From the NCBI RefSeq assembly GCF_004349265.1, contig NZ_SMFL01000004.1:343150-407149 (forward strand): a stretch of 64,000 bases of DNA, read 5' to 3'. The notes under the pieces are model-generated. The model had not been told where the DNA came from and made no database searches. It saw only the letters and a program-made list of their open reading frames with translations. Made by a program: the position numbers and the translations under genes. Shown one piece after another: positions 1-9,365 of the stretch. How positions within the stretch are numbered: position 1 is the first letter of the stretch; each line of letters begins with the position of its first letter. Source of the DNA: Dyadobacter psychrotolerans (GTDB lineage: Bacteria; Bacteroidota; Bacteroidia; Cytophagales; Spirosomataceae).

Positions 1-132
1 AATTCGAATTAAAACATTTCCCTGCTGCATCATTTAGATCACTTTTTTCGTAAGTATAAAAAAGATTAAAGACTTATTTCAAACGGTATTTCTGAAAGTT
101 GGCAGGCCATACTGTTTTACCTGACTATTATA

Positions 133-2292
133 ATGAATTTAAAATTACCTTATACAAAGCAATTATCAAGACTTATCTGTTTTGGAGCTTTATTTTTATC
201 TTCTTTTTACGTTACCGCCCAGGACAGGTGTGGGTCGATGGAACTGCTTGATCAGAAATTCAGAGCCAATCCTTCCTTAAAAGCAAGTTTTACCAACCGG
301 GAGGCTGTTTTGCAGCGAATGATAAATCAGCGGATTGCTGCTGGTAACACGTTAAAAACAGGAGAGCTGGTTACAATTCCGGTTGTCTTCCATGTGGTTT
401 TAAGCAGGCAATCCTTGGTGACAGATGCGCAAATCAGAGCGCAGCTGGATACAATTAACCAGGATTATGCCGGATTAAACGGAAGTGCTTCTAAGATTCC
501 GTCATATTTTCAGTCTTTATTTGGCAAAAGCGGGATCAAGTTTGCTCTCGCGCAGCGCACGCCCAATGACGAGCCTGCAACAGGTATCGTTCGGTATTCC
601 ACCACGCGTTCTTCTTTTGACTATACCACTGATTATGTAAAACATGTTTCAACCGGCGGGGCTGAATCCTGGGATACGGATAAATATCTAAATATCTGGA
701 TTTGCGATTTGTCGGGAAGCACTTTGGGTTATGCCACTTTCCCTGATGATGGCAACAAAGCTGAACAGGGAGTGGCAATTGACTATGGAAGCCTTCCGGG
801 TGGCAGCACTACCAATTACAATTATGGTAAAACCCTTACACATGAACTGGGCCATTTCTTCAATTTATATCATATTTGGGGAGATGATAATGGATCCTGC
901 TCGGGAACGGATCAGATTGCCGACACGCCTAACCAGGGAAATAGTACAAGTTCACTGCATACAGGTGTTCTGACTGATAATTGTACGACGACATCTCCCG
1001 GGATCATGTATCAGAATTATATGGACTATACACCGGACGCAGGTTTGTTTATGTTCACAACCCTGCAGGTAGCCAGAATGGAAGCTGCTTTTACCACCTA
1101 CCGGTCAATACTTGCCTCTTCAAACGGAGCTACACCGGTCAACTTGAAAAACAGGGATGCCTATACCAAAGCCATTTTATCGCCCAGCCAGCGTCTGTGC
1201 TCTGCAAACTTTACACCGCAGATTACTCTACGAAACCAGGGGCTGGAAACACTAACTTCGGTGACCATCAATGCCCGGGTCGATGACGGTACTGTGACGT
1301 CCTACCGATGGACAGGTTCTCTGGCAACCTACCAGGAAGCAACTGTGACACTTTCTGCACTGGCAACCCAGGAAGGCAACCACGTTTTGACCATTTATAC
1401 CACACTTCCAAACGGTGCCGCCGATGAGGATGTGTCAAATGATGCGATAAGTGAGGAATTTATGTTTTATCAACCGGTTGCTCCACCTGTACTGGAAAGT
1501 TTTGAGAATACGTTTCTTCCGGTTGGATGGGATATTGTCAATGAAGATGCAGGCAGCACAACCTGGGAAAAGACAGCACTGGGAGCAAAAACAGGCTCTG
1601 CTTCTGTCAGGATAGCCAATTTCAATAGTCTGCAGACAGTGGGTCAAAAGGACTATCTGCGAAGTCCGACTGTAAATATTGCCAACACCGACTCGGCTTT
1701 CGTTTCATTTCAGGTGGCAGCTGCGTCTTACACAAGTACCAGCACGCAGAATAATGTTTGGGATACATTGCAGGTTTTAATCAGTACAGATTGCGGGCTG
1801 ACCTATACAAGTTTATACAAAAAATGGGGATCAACGCTTATTACGCGTTCAGGCACAACCAGAACCGCCTTTGTACCCGGCCCAACAGAATGGCGTAAAG
1901 AAGAAATTAATATTGGCAGCTTTATCAATAGCGGAAATGTACTGATCGCCTTTCTGAACATTGCAGGCAACGAAAATGATTTGTATCTGGATGATATCAA
2001 CATCAGGACGGTCACGGTAAATCCAAATCTTAAAGAAGAAGGATTTCTTGTTACACCTAATCCGACAGACGGGGCCATATCGGTTCAATTTTACCCGCAT
2101 CCGGCTGGTCTTAAAGGTATTTACATTTACAATTCGTCAGGTCAACTGGTTGAGCAAAGACTGACTACCAATGGCGTTGTAAGTACAAATGTTTATGATT
2201 TTACACTTAATTCTGCCTCTGCCGGTCTTTATATTGTCAGGGCCGTTTTTGAAGACAAGGTGTTAACAAAGAAATTCGTGAAAATAAAGTAG
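133..2292 (+). CDS. Secreted M43-family zinc metalloprotease with T9SS sorting domain
   Basis: This is a predicted extracellular zinc endopeptidase of the pappalysin/cytophagalysin (M43) type. A signal peptide spans about residues 1-29. The zinc site HELGHFFNLYH has ligands H237, H241 and H247 and catalytic E238. The Met-turn is M297 in YMDYTPD. The usual metzincin glycine of HExxHxxGxxH is Asn244, a substitution known in some metzincins. After the catalytic domain come a beta-sandwich region (about 350-450), a jelly-roll-like adhesin region (about 455-630) and a C-terminal domain with TPNPTDG and GLYIVRAV, typical of T9SS type A cargo. It is therefore likely released or cell-surface attached. 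It stands alone and is followed by a strong hairpin terminator. Substrate is unknown. Confidence 0.93.
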   Translation: MNLKLPYTKQLSRLICFGALFLSSFYVTAQDRCGSMELLDQKFRANPSLKASFTNREAVLQRMINQRIAAGNTLKTGELVTIPVVFHVVLSRQSLVTDAQIRAQLDTINQDYAGLNGSASKIPSYFQSLFGKSGIKFALAQRTPNDEPATGIVRYSTTRSSFDYTTDYVKHVSTGGAESWDTDKYLNIWICDLSGSTLGYATFPDDGNKAEQGVAIDYGSLPGGSTTNYNYGKTLTHELGHFFNLYHIWGDDNGSCSGTDQIADTPNQGNSTSSLHTGVLTDNCTTTSPGIMYQNYMDYTPDAGLFMFTTLQVARMEAAFTTYRSILASSNGATPVNLKNRDAYTKAILSPSQRLCSANFTPQITLRNQGLETLTSVTINARVDDGTVTSYRWTGSLATYQEATVTLSALATQEGNHVLTIYTTLPNGAADEDVSNDAISEEFMFYQPVAPPVLESFENTFLPVGWDIVNEDAGSTTWEKTALGAKTGSASVRIANFNSLQTVGQKDYLRSPTVNIANTDSAFVSFQVAAASYTSTSTQNNVWDTLQVLISTDCGLTYTSLYKKWGSTLITRSGTTRTAFVPGPTEWRKEEINIGSFINSGNVLIAFLNIAGNENDLYLDDINIRTVTVNPNLKEEGFLVTPNPTDGAISVQFYPHPAGLKGIYIYNSSGQLVEQRLTTNGVVSTNVYDFTLNSASAGLYIVRAVFEDKVLTKKFVKIK

Positions 2293-2305
2293 AAAGGGTT
2301 TGTAA

Positions 2306-2346
2306 GCAAGAAAGGCCGCTTCTGATTTAGAAACGGCCTTTCTTGC
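2306..2346. terminator. Bidirectional hairpin terminator
   Basis: A perfect 13-bp inverted repeat (GCAAGAAAGGCCG and its complement) encloses a 15-nt loop. It lies between the convergent metalloprotease and the minus-strand small gene. AAGAAA on one side becomes TTTCTT on the other, so it can end transcription from both directions. Confidence 0.85.
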
Positions 2347-2357
2347 TTTATGAGTTA

Positions 2358-2753
2358 TTAAAGAATACGCTTAACAATTACCTTGCTATTGGTTTGGGAA
2401 ATCGCATACTCCTTTGCATTTTCATTAGGTGGCGAAATGAAAATCTGCTTTTTCTTTTTTCCGTCAGTTGATACCCAGTTGGCCGAGTATATTTCCGGAA
2501 GCGATCCGGCATAAATAGGGCGGTTGTCCGAATGCATAAAAACTTCTTCTTCTTCAAAAGCAAGTTCCAGGTCACTTCCTTCGATGACATCACATATGAT
2601 TTTTAATTTCCCGAAGTCATCATCGGCCAACCCTTTAATTCTGGCTTTTCCATAAAACGGATCTTCCTCGAAATCCCATTTTATATAATACTCTATGACG
2701 TTTCCTATTTGGGAATCAATATAATCGGCTGTCAGCAGTTGTTCCTGGCTCAT
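2358..2753 (-). CDS. Conserved hypothetical acidic protein
   Basis: I do not recognise a family. The protein is about 131 aa, soluble, acidic and has no signal peptide or membrane segment. It has many beta-prone stretches (IEYYIKWDFEEDPF, KLKIICDVIEG) and an acidic block FEEEEV. I chose the Met before SQEQLL; an in-frame Met 14 codons upstream (position 2795) is also possible. A near-perfect Bacteroidota promoter lies upstream at 2826-2857, so the gene is probably expressed on its own. Its 3' end faces the metalloprotease across a shared terminator. Cytoplasmic location is inferred only from the lack of targeting signals. Confidence 0.7.
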   Translation of the reverse strand: MSQEQLLTADYIDSQIGNVIEYYIKWDFEEDPFYGKARIKGLADDDFGKLKIICDVIEGSDLELAFEEEEVFMHSDNRPIYAGSLPEIYSANWVSTDGKKKKQIFISPPNENAKEYAISQTNSKVIVKRIL

Positions 2754-2825
2754 GGTGTTTTCGGTTTTTCCTGTAGTCTCTCTAAATACGAACATTTACA
2801 ATACCCTGATTTAGGAGCATTTCGA

Positions 2826-2857
2826 CAAATGTAATCGGTAACGGCTTTTTTCCAAAA
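2826..2857 (-). promoter_or_regulatory. Bacteroidota-type promoter of the small acidic protein gene
   Basis: Read on the minus strand, TTTTG (2853-2857) is followed after 19 nt by TACATTTG (2826-2833). This matches the Bacteroidota -33 TTTG and -7 TAnnTTTG elements at the expected spacing. Transcription would start near 2820. Confidence 0.65.
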
Positions 2858-3071
2858 ATAAACACTTCTGTTTATCATTTTTTCTGAAAATAAATTCTTA
2901 AGTCCGTCCAGTTTTGCAGAATCGGGGTAGTCAAGATTCGATATTTATGCATTCATAATACAGAATTGATACTACATCAGAGTCTGAAATGGTACGTAGG
3001 GTATGATTTTTGCCGGGCTAACTTCGATAAAGCACGATTACCAGGGGCTTTGCCCCCTTCACTTAGCCAAA

Positions 3072-6000
3072 ATGTATATGCAAAAAACTCAACGATTAGA
3101 TCAGGACGGGACTGTGCCCTGGCCTCTCAGGTTATTTAAAAATGCCGCTGTTCCGGTTCTTATATTAGCGGTTTCGTTTGTAAGCCAGGCTCAGCAAATT
3201 CCTCAGGATAGCATTAAAATAATCAGGAAGGACACCTTATCCCGTCCTGATTCAGCTGCCAAACAGGTTATCAAAAAAGATACGCTTCCCAGGCAATCAG
3301 TTAAGCAGGATTCCATAATGATCAGGAAGTCTTCATCAGATTCCCTTCCAAAACAAAGTCAGGTTTCTCAGCCCCTGATTAAACAAAAAACACAGTCTGA
3401 TACCTTAAACAAAACCGCAGTTAAGACCGATACAACTTCAACAACCGTAGTAACTGGCAAAGAGCAGGATGTTCCGGACAGTACAGCCATGAACCGGATC
3501 CCTGGAAATGTAGGAACTTCTGTTGTGCAAACCAAAGATTCGACAAGCCTTGCACCCAAGTCTGACTCAACCGCTGTTGTGATGAGTGCAGATTCGATTC
3601 CGGATCCGGGAGCCGGTGCCAAGACAATCCAAGGCACTGTCATTGACGAAAATGGCACCGGGCTGCCAGGGGTAAGTGTGTTGGTGAAGAACACTAAAAT
3701 CCAGGTGGTTACAACGCCAGAGGGAGTTTATACGATGAAAGTGCCGGCTGAAAAGGCAGTTTTGGTGTTTAGCTATGTTGGATTCACTACAAAGGAAGTT
3801 GCGGTGCGAAGATCCGTTACTTATAACGTTCAAATGTTTCCCGAAGCAAAGGCATTGAAGGAGGTTGTCGTGGTTGGATACGGCGCGCAAAGTAAGCGGG
3901 ATCTGGCCAGTTCTACCACGCGTGTATCGGGTACCGAATATAAATCTGCGGTTGTAAATACCGTTGATCAGGCGCTTCAGGGACGAACAACCGGTGTGCA
4001 GGTTGTGGAAACTTCGGGAGAACCGGGAGCTGCCGCAGTGGTACGTATACGAGGCAATAATTCGCTAAGTGGTAACAATGAGCCTCTTTATGTGGTAGAT
4101 GGTTTCCCGATGCCACCATACCGTGAAGCGGGTGCGAACTTTACCGGAGCATCAACACAAAATGGTTTGTATGGTATAAACCCGAATGATATTGAAAGCA
4201 TGGAAGTATTAAAAGATGCTTCTGCTACGGCTATTTACGGATCCAGAGGTGCAAATGGAGTAGTACTTATCACAACCAAAGCTGGTAAACGTGGAACAGG
4301 CAGGGTCGAGTTGGTCAATAAAACCTCATTTGGAACAGTATCGAATCCAATCCGGATGATGAATTCAAAGCAATATGCTGAAATCATTAATCAAAGTTAT
4401 AGTCAGACAAACCGTAATCCACCGTTTACCAACCTTGACAGCGCGCTGACAAACACCAACTGGGTCGATGCGGTAACCCAGCCAAGTTTTCGGGAAGATA
4501 TAACGCTAATTATTTCAGGCGGGAGTGCCAAATCCTCCTATTATATTTCAGCTAATTATTTAATGGAAAAGGGAACGATCATCAATTCTCTCAATAAACG
4601 CGGAAGTATCCGGGCTAACCTGAATAATGAGGTAAACAACTGGTATACCATTAAAGGACAGCTGGCTTTTACACGGCAAAATTCAGACCGGGCAGTAACA
4701 GCTTCGCGGGCCTGGCCGAGTTCGGGTGGTCTGATGGACGGGCTTCGTGCAGCGCCGACCTTGCCGCTGGATTATTTGGGAAACAACAGCCTAGGTATTC
4801 CTGGTTATCAGGGTTATTACTTTTCGAACCCCTACAATGAGCTGATGGCCAAGTCGGATGTTACCAAAAATGACTATTCGATTATCAACCTTGAAAATTA
4901 TTTCAAGATCGTTCCCGGCTTGCAGCTTGTTGTAAGCCTTGGAACCAACCAGAACCTAACCCGTCGTAACGTTTTTCTGCCGCCAAGCACAGCCGAGGGA
5001 AATCAGGTTAAAGGACGGGGAAGTAACAATACCTCCAATACTTACAGTTACAACGCAAATGCTTATTTGCTCTATGAACAGACATACAGGAAAAATCACT
5101 ATCTGAATGCTACCGCGGGTGTAGAATATAACGACCAGGTTGTTGATTTCGTCAACACAAATTCTTCGGGGTTTGATGTCCCTTATTTTGGACTTGACAA
5201 TATTGGAAGTGCTCAGTCACAAAACATTGGCTCGTACAAAGAGAAAAGGGTATTGCAGTCTGCTTTTGCAAGGGCTAACTATTCCTTTAAAGGTAAATAT
5301 GTTCTGAATACATCCCTAAGAATCGATGGAGCTTCTGCCTTTGCCGAAAACAAAAAATACGGAATGTTTCCTTCCATAGCACTTGCCTGGAATCTGGATG
5401 CAGAGGAATTTATGAAAAATGTCAAGTTTGTTTCTAATGCCAAGCTCAGAACTTCTTACGGAGAGACAGGTAGTCAGGCAATCGGTCCATACTCATCCCT
5501 GTCTCAATACAGCAGCGGCTTTTATGAGCTTGGAGAAGGGGGCAGCACGATAGGCACAGGCATATATCCCACATCACTGGCCAACCCGAATCTGACCTGG
5601 GAGAGAACACGCCAGTTTAATGCAGGTCTTGATTTTAACACAGCGAAAGACAGAATCATAATCAGTTTTGATTATTACAACAAAGTAACGTCTGATCTGT
5701 TGCAGTACCGGGTTCTGCCAACGCAGTCGGGAGTAAATTCGATCATCGACAACTACGGAACGATGCGTAACCGGGGCGTTGAACTAAGCATTCAGGGAAA
5801 TATTATTCAGAGGAAAAATGTGACATTTTCTTCAAGATTTAATATCTCAAAAAATGTAACAACGCTGATTGACTTAGGAGAGCGTACACAGCCAGACTAC
5901 GTGAGCATTAATGGTAATTTGCTGGGCGGCGTATCGGGAATATTGGTGCCAGGACAGGAAGTCGGCCGTTTCTTTGGTTACCGCGTTGCGGGTTTAACGC

Positions 6001-6674
6001 AGACAACCGACTTTGACAGCAACGGCAATCCAACCTTTGCTACCTTCGAGGGGCCCGCTCCGGCAGGATCAACTGGTACTCCGGTTTATGGTTCATGGAT
6101 TTATGCAGACACAGACGGAAGTAACCGGGTGGATGCTGAGGACAGAGTGGTGCTGGGGAAATCAACGCCTGATTTTACTTTCGGATGGACCAATGACATC
6201 ACCTGGAAAAATCTTTCTTTAAGTGCCCTGGTAACCGGATCGGTAGGAAATGATGTATTGAACCTGACAAGTTTTTACATCGCCAACGGAGTGGTTGATT
6301 ATGGCGGGGTAGGTTTTAACCAATCTGAAGAATGGTACAACAACCGCTACACAGAAAGCAATCCGCATAACAATCCGAAGTATCCTGGTATTCAAAGAGG
6401 TATCGCTTCGGGAGATATTAATTCTACAATGCTTGAAGACGGAAGCTTTGTCAGACTGAAAATGCTCTCACTTGCCTATACCTTTCCAAAGCTCGGCCCG
6501 ATTCAGAATCCAAGACTATTTGTTACAGGCACCAACATTCTGACGCTAACCAAGTATACAGGTTATGATCCTGAGGTAAGTTCTTACGGACAGTCGCTGC
6601 TTCAGCAGGGGATTGACTACGGTGCTTATCCAATGCAGCGGTCTTATACTATTGGTTTTTCCTGCAATTTTTAA
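3072..6674 (+). CDS. SusC/RagA-family TonB-dependent outer membrane transporter with Asp-Ser/Thr-rich N-terminal extension
   Basis: This is an outer-membrane beta-barrel that would import a glycan or other ligand with energy from TonB, working with the SusD lipoprotein encoded 2 nt downstream. I chose the Met at 3072, which gives a normal signal peptide (VPVLILAVSFVSQAQ); the frame is open back to an ATG at 3003. Between the signal and the carboxypeptidase-D-like domain (IQGTVIDENGTGLPGVSV) lies about 142 residues of low-complexity sequence with repeated DS/DT units, which typical SusC proteins lack. The plug follows (VVVVGYGAQSKRD, then PLYVVDGFP and DASATAIYGSRGANGVVLITTK), then the barrel ending in YTIGFSCNF. 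No regulator or glycoside hydrolase adjoins the pair, so the ligand cannot be inferred. Confidence 0.95.
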   Translation: MYMQKTQRLDQDGTVPWPLRLFKNAAVPVLILAVSFVSQAQQIPQDSIKIIRKDTLSRPDSAAKQVIKKDTLPRQSVKQDSIMIRKSSSDSLPKQSQVSQPLIKQKTQSDTLNKTAVKTDTTSTTVVTGKEQDVPDSTAMNRIPGNVGTSVVQTKDSTSLAPKSDSTAVVMSADSIPDPGAGAKTIQGTVIDENGTGLPGVSVLVKNTKIQVVTTPEGVYTMKVPAEKAVLVFSYVGFTTKEVAVRRSVTYNVQMFPEAKALKEVVVVGYGAQSKRDLASSTTRVSGTEYKSAVVNTVDQALQGRTTGVQVVETSGEPGAAAVVRIRGNNSLSGNNEPLYVVDGFPMPPYREAGANFTGASTQNGLYGINPNDIESMEVLKDASATAIYGSRGANGVVLITTKAGKRGTGRVELVNKTSFGTVSNPIRMMNSKQYAEIINQSYSQTNRNPPFTNLDSALTNTNWVDAVTQPSFREDITLIISGGSAKSSYYISANYLMEKGTIINSLNKRGSIRANLNNEVNNWYTIKGQLAFTRQNSDRAVTASRAWPSSGGLMDGLRAAPTLPLDYLGNNSLGIPGYQGYYFSNPYNELMAKSDVTKNDYSIINLENYFKIVPGLQLVVSLGTNQNLTRRNVFLPPSTAEGNQVKGRGSNNTSNTYSYNANAYLLYEQTYRKNHYLNATAGVEYNDQVVDFVNTNSSGFDVPYFGLDNIGSAQSQNIGSYKEKRVLQSAFARANYSFKGKYVLNTSLRIDGASAFAENKKYGMFPSIALAWNLDAEEFMKNVKFVSNAKLRTSYGETGSQAIGPYSSLSQYSSGFYELGEGGSTIGTGIYPTSLANPNLTWERTRQFNAGLDFNTAKDRIIISFDYYNKVTSDLLQYRVLPTQSGVNSIIDNYGTMRNRGVELSIQGNIIQRKNVTFSSRFNISKNVTTLIDLGERTQPDYVSINGNLLGGVSGILVPGQEVGRFFGYRVAGLTQTTDFDSNGNPTFATFEGPAPAGSTGTPVYGSWIYADTDGSNRVDAEDRVVLGKSTPDFTFGWTNDITWKNLSLSALVTGSVGNDVLNLTSFYIANGVVDYGGVGFNQSEEWYNNRYTESNPHNNPKYPGIQRGIASGDINSTMLEDGSFVRLKMLSLAYTFPKLGPIQNPRLFVTGTNILTLTKYTGYDPEVSSYGQSLLQQGIDYGAYPMQRSYTIGFSCNF

Positions 6675-6676
6675 CC

Positions 6677-8266
6677 ATGAAAAATATGAAATTTAATATA
6701 GTATCTCTTTTTCTGTTGGTGCTCGGTATGGCTGGGTGCAAAGACAATTTAGAAGAAACCCCATTTTCTTCTTTAAGTAAAGAAATCGTCTTCAAGGATG
6801 AAGATGGGTTGAACCAGGCGACACTGGGTGTTTATCAGGCCTACACAGCTCCTGATTTTACAGACATAAGCAACCGTTTTATTTTAACCGAATCCGGTCA
6901 TAGGTATGCCACAGCTGGCATAGGAATTGGTGCAGATCCTTATTACAGGTTTGCACATGTTCCTAACTCGGGCGCATTTGAGTCTGTCTGGAACCGGTTT
7001 TATAAAATTATTTTCAGGGCCAATGTCGTCATTGATAATGCCAAACTCGCCGTACCTGACGACGAAAGCGAAGCCAATCCGTACGTTGCTGAGGCCAGAT
7101 TTCTCAGAGCTTATGCTTATTTTAATTTGGTAAGGTACTTTGGCGGCGTTCCGCTTATTTTACAGGAAATCAATTCTTTAAATGACACGGATCTTATTTT
7201 TGGTGCCAAGAAAACTTCGACAGAAGTGTATGATGCTATCATTGCGGATTTGACCTTTGCAGAGAATAATCTGCCCGATGCCAGGGGTGGGGTTGAACTT
7301 GGCCGCGTAACGGCCGGAGCGGCAAAAGCACTGCTTGGAAAGGTATATCTCACCATGGCAGGTAAACCGCTAAACAAAACAGAGAACTACCAGAAGGCAG
7401 TTGATAAACTGAAAGAAGTTACAGGCACTGCCAATGAAACGAAATATGCTTTTCAGTTGCTTCCTGATTTTGCTAGTGTTTTTGCCCTTGCCAATGAAAG
7501 AAACAGAGAAATCGTGTTATCTTTTGGGTATTTTGTAAATTCTTCAAATCCTAACGGAAACATTTTGCCTTTCAATTTGTTTCCGCCCGGTTTGGTAAAC
7601 GGCGATGAACAAACAAATTATGGGCTGACTTATAACTTTTACAAACTTTTTGAAAAAACGGATACGCGCCGTGATTTCACCTTAGTTGAAAAGTATGTTT
7701 ATAAAGGTACTGCCAGAACGGATGTTCAACCTGGTGATAGCATTCTATATGATTCGGTGAAAGCTAATTACATTGTAAAAAGGACCAAACTGTCACTGGG
7801 CCATGACGACTACAAATATGGAATTGCTTATGGTAAACTTGCCCGCGAGCCCAGAGCCGCCGGTGCTGCTGTGCAGGGATACGGAGCCGATTTAATAGAA
7901 CTTCGTTTTTCTGATGTACTGCTTTGTTTGGCAGAAGCACTTGTTGAAACCGGCAAACCAGCAGAAGCACTGCCACTTTTAAATCGTGTGCGGGCGCGTG
8001 CAAAAGCTACCGCTTCAAAAGCAGTTTCCGCAGCTGATGTTCGCGCAGCTATCCGGAAAGAGCGCCGGCTGGAATTAACCGGTGAATTTAATACCGTCTT
8101 TGACATACGCCGCTGGGGAACACTGAGTGAAGAAATAGCGGCTATGTCCCCTGATCAGATCGTGGATAATATCTTACTGCCTTACACGCCTAAGCTGGAA
8201 ATTTATCCGATACCACAATCTCAAATTGATGCAAATCCCAATTTGAAGCAAAACGAACTCTGGTAA
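6677..8266 (+). CDS. SusD/RagB-family outer-membrane lipoprotein
   Basis: This is the surface lipoprotein partner of the preceding SusC and is expected to form the lid of the transporter and bind its ligand. A lipobox places the acylated Cys at residue 21 (LGMAGCKD). SusD hallmarks follow: a helical TPR-like core (FLRAYAYFNLVRYFGGVPLI), the RKERRLELTGEFNTVFDIRRWG segment near the C-terminus, and the closing YPIPQSQIDANPNLKQNELW. The length of 529 aa is normal. It starts 2 nt after the SusC stop, so the two genes are co-transcribed and probably translationally coupled. A hairpin terminator follows directly, so the operon is just the pair. Confidence 0.95.
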   Translation: MKNMKFNIVSLFLLVLGMAGCKDNLEETPFSSLSKEIVFKDEDGLNQATLGVYQAYTAPDFTDISNRFILTESGHRYATAGIGIGADPYYRFAHVPNSGAFESVWNRFYKIIFRANVVIDNAKLAVPDDESEANPYVAEARFLRAYAYFNLVRYFGGVPLILQEINSLNDTDLIFGAKKTSTEVYDAIIADLTFAENNLPDARGGVELGRVTAGAAKALLGKVYLTMAGKPLNKTENYQKAVDKLKEVTGTANETKYAFQLLPDFASVFALANERNREIVLSFGYFVNSSNPNGNILPFNLFPPGLVNGDEQTNYGLTYNFYKLFEKTDTRRDFTLVEKYVYKGTARTDVQPGDSILYDSVKANYIVKRTKLSLGHDDYKYGIAYGKLAREPRAAGAAVQGYGADLIELRFSDVLLCLAEALVETGKPAEALPLLNRVRARAKATASKAVSAADVRAAIRKERRLELTGEFNTVFDIRRWGTLSEEIAAMSPDQIVDNILLPYTPKLEIYPIPQSQIDANPNLKQNELW

Positions 8267-8287
8267 CAATTCCGGAAAACCGGGCAG

Positions 8288-8322
8288 ATGCGTGGTAATC
8301 TTCGGAAGACCACGCATTTTTT
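8288..8322 (+). terminator. Rho-independent terminator after the SusC/SusD pair
   Basis: A 9-bp perfect stem (ATGCGTGGT / ACCACGCAT) with a 12-nt loop is followed by a run of T, the standard intrinsic terminator layout, 22 nt after the SusD stop. Confidence 0.85.
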
Positions 8323-8421
8323 GTTTCAGTTAATGTTAAGTAATTAAAATTTAGGGGTTGCTTTTAACCAAAAAGAATAAAAAAATTAAGCAATTAAAAT
8401 ATCGTTTACTCTCTACTGGTC

Positions 8422-9207
8422 ATGCTCAGATTTGCCTTCATTTTAGTTTTACAATTGTTCATTTTGGTCCCGGCGGCAACATATGCCCAGTTTTCAGACA
8501 GGCCAGGCCTGGAGCGGTATCTGCGAATAAGTCCCGGTTCTGACCATTCAGGTTTAAACCGTGTGGTAATATCGTCAGATGTGGATTCAACCTGGGAACG
8601 CTGGAAGGAGAGGGGTTATAATTTTGGTTTTAATCCTAAGGTTACGCCTATGTACACGACCATAGACGGAATTTTGAGCACACCGTATATGATTCAGGTA
8701 AGGGGTAACCCGCAGGAAAGAAACCGTAAGCGCTGGGGTTACCATGTGTTTGAGGGCTATGCAACCGATGATAAATCGCGGATCACGATGCTGGTTAATA
8801 AACACGTTGAAATGGAGCGACCAGTGGCCGAAGCATACTATTACAGCACGGTTTATGATCATTCAGAAGGCGCCTATAACTGGTTCAAAATTGGATCGGA
8901 TGTCCGTCAGCATTCTTTTCTTTTTGGAAGGGATAAGGCTATTTTCTACGGCTCGCTCAAACTATCAAACGCACTAACGCTAGGCAACATTGGAAAAGCT
9001 GATCTTCTTCAAACGCAACCGGATCAGGACGCTGAGAAAAATTTTGGAGAAGATGCCAAACATGTTAATTTTAAAGAACTTAAAGGCGGAGACAACGGGA
9101 CAATGTTTTATGATAAGGACAACAATATCGTTGTGATTAAGGTGGATGGGAAATGGATGAAGGTCGTGGTAGAACCGCTGCCCAAAAATGTGAAGTATGA
9201 GTTTTAG
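8422..9207 (+). CDS. Secreted protein of unknown function
   Basis: I do not recognise a family. The 261-aa product has a clear signal peptide (FILVLQLFILVPAATYAQ) with no lipobox and no membrane segment after it, so periplasmic or exported location is likely. The mature part is rich in aromatic and charged residues (TWERWKERGYNFGFNP, AYNWFKIGSD). A repeat-like segment SLKLSNALTLGNIGKADL precedes a C-terminal beta-rich part (NNIVVIKVDGKWMKVVVEPL). No cysteine or obvious catalytic motif was seen. It lies downstream of the SusD terminator and so appears to be a separate unit; no good -7 box was found upstream. Confidence 0.75.
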   Translation: MLRFAFILVLQLFILVPAATYAQFSDRPGLERYLRISPGSDHSGLNRVVISSDVDSTWERWKERGYNFGFNPKVTPMYTTIDGILSTPYMIQVRGNPQERNRKRWGYHVFEGYATDDKSRITMLVNKHVEMERPVAEAYYYSTVYDHSEGAYNWFKIGSDVRQHSFLFGRDKAIFYGSLKLSNALTLGNIGKADLLQTQPDQDAEKNFGEDAKHVNFKELKGGDNGTMFYDKDNNIVVIKVDGKWMKVVVEPLPKNVKYEF

Positions 9208-9337
9208 CTAATCTATTTGTTATCAAAATTGTTAGGTAATTATAAATATATATTCAGAAAAATTACTGTTTTTTAATTGTTTCTACATTCCGGAAATCAA
9301 ATTTATGCGATTCTGTACATTCTAGTCATGCGGATGT

Positions 9338-9345
9338 TACATTTG
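9338..9345 (+). promoter_or_regulatory. Probable -7 promoter element of the split 5'-nucleotidase operon
   Basis: TACATTTG matches the Bacteroidota TAnnTTTG -7 element exactly and lies 20 nt before the ATG at 9366. No clear -33 TTTG was found at the usual spacing. Confidence 0.5.
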
Positions 9346-9365
9346 CTGCTCAATCTTAAAATCGC

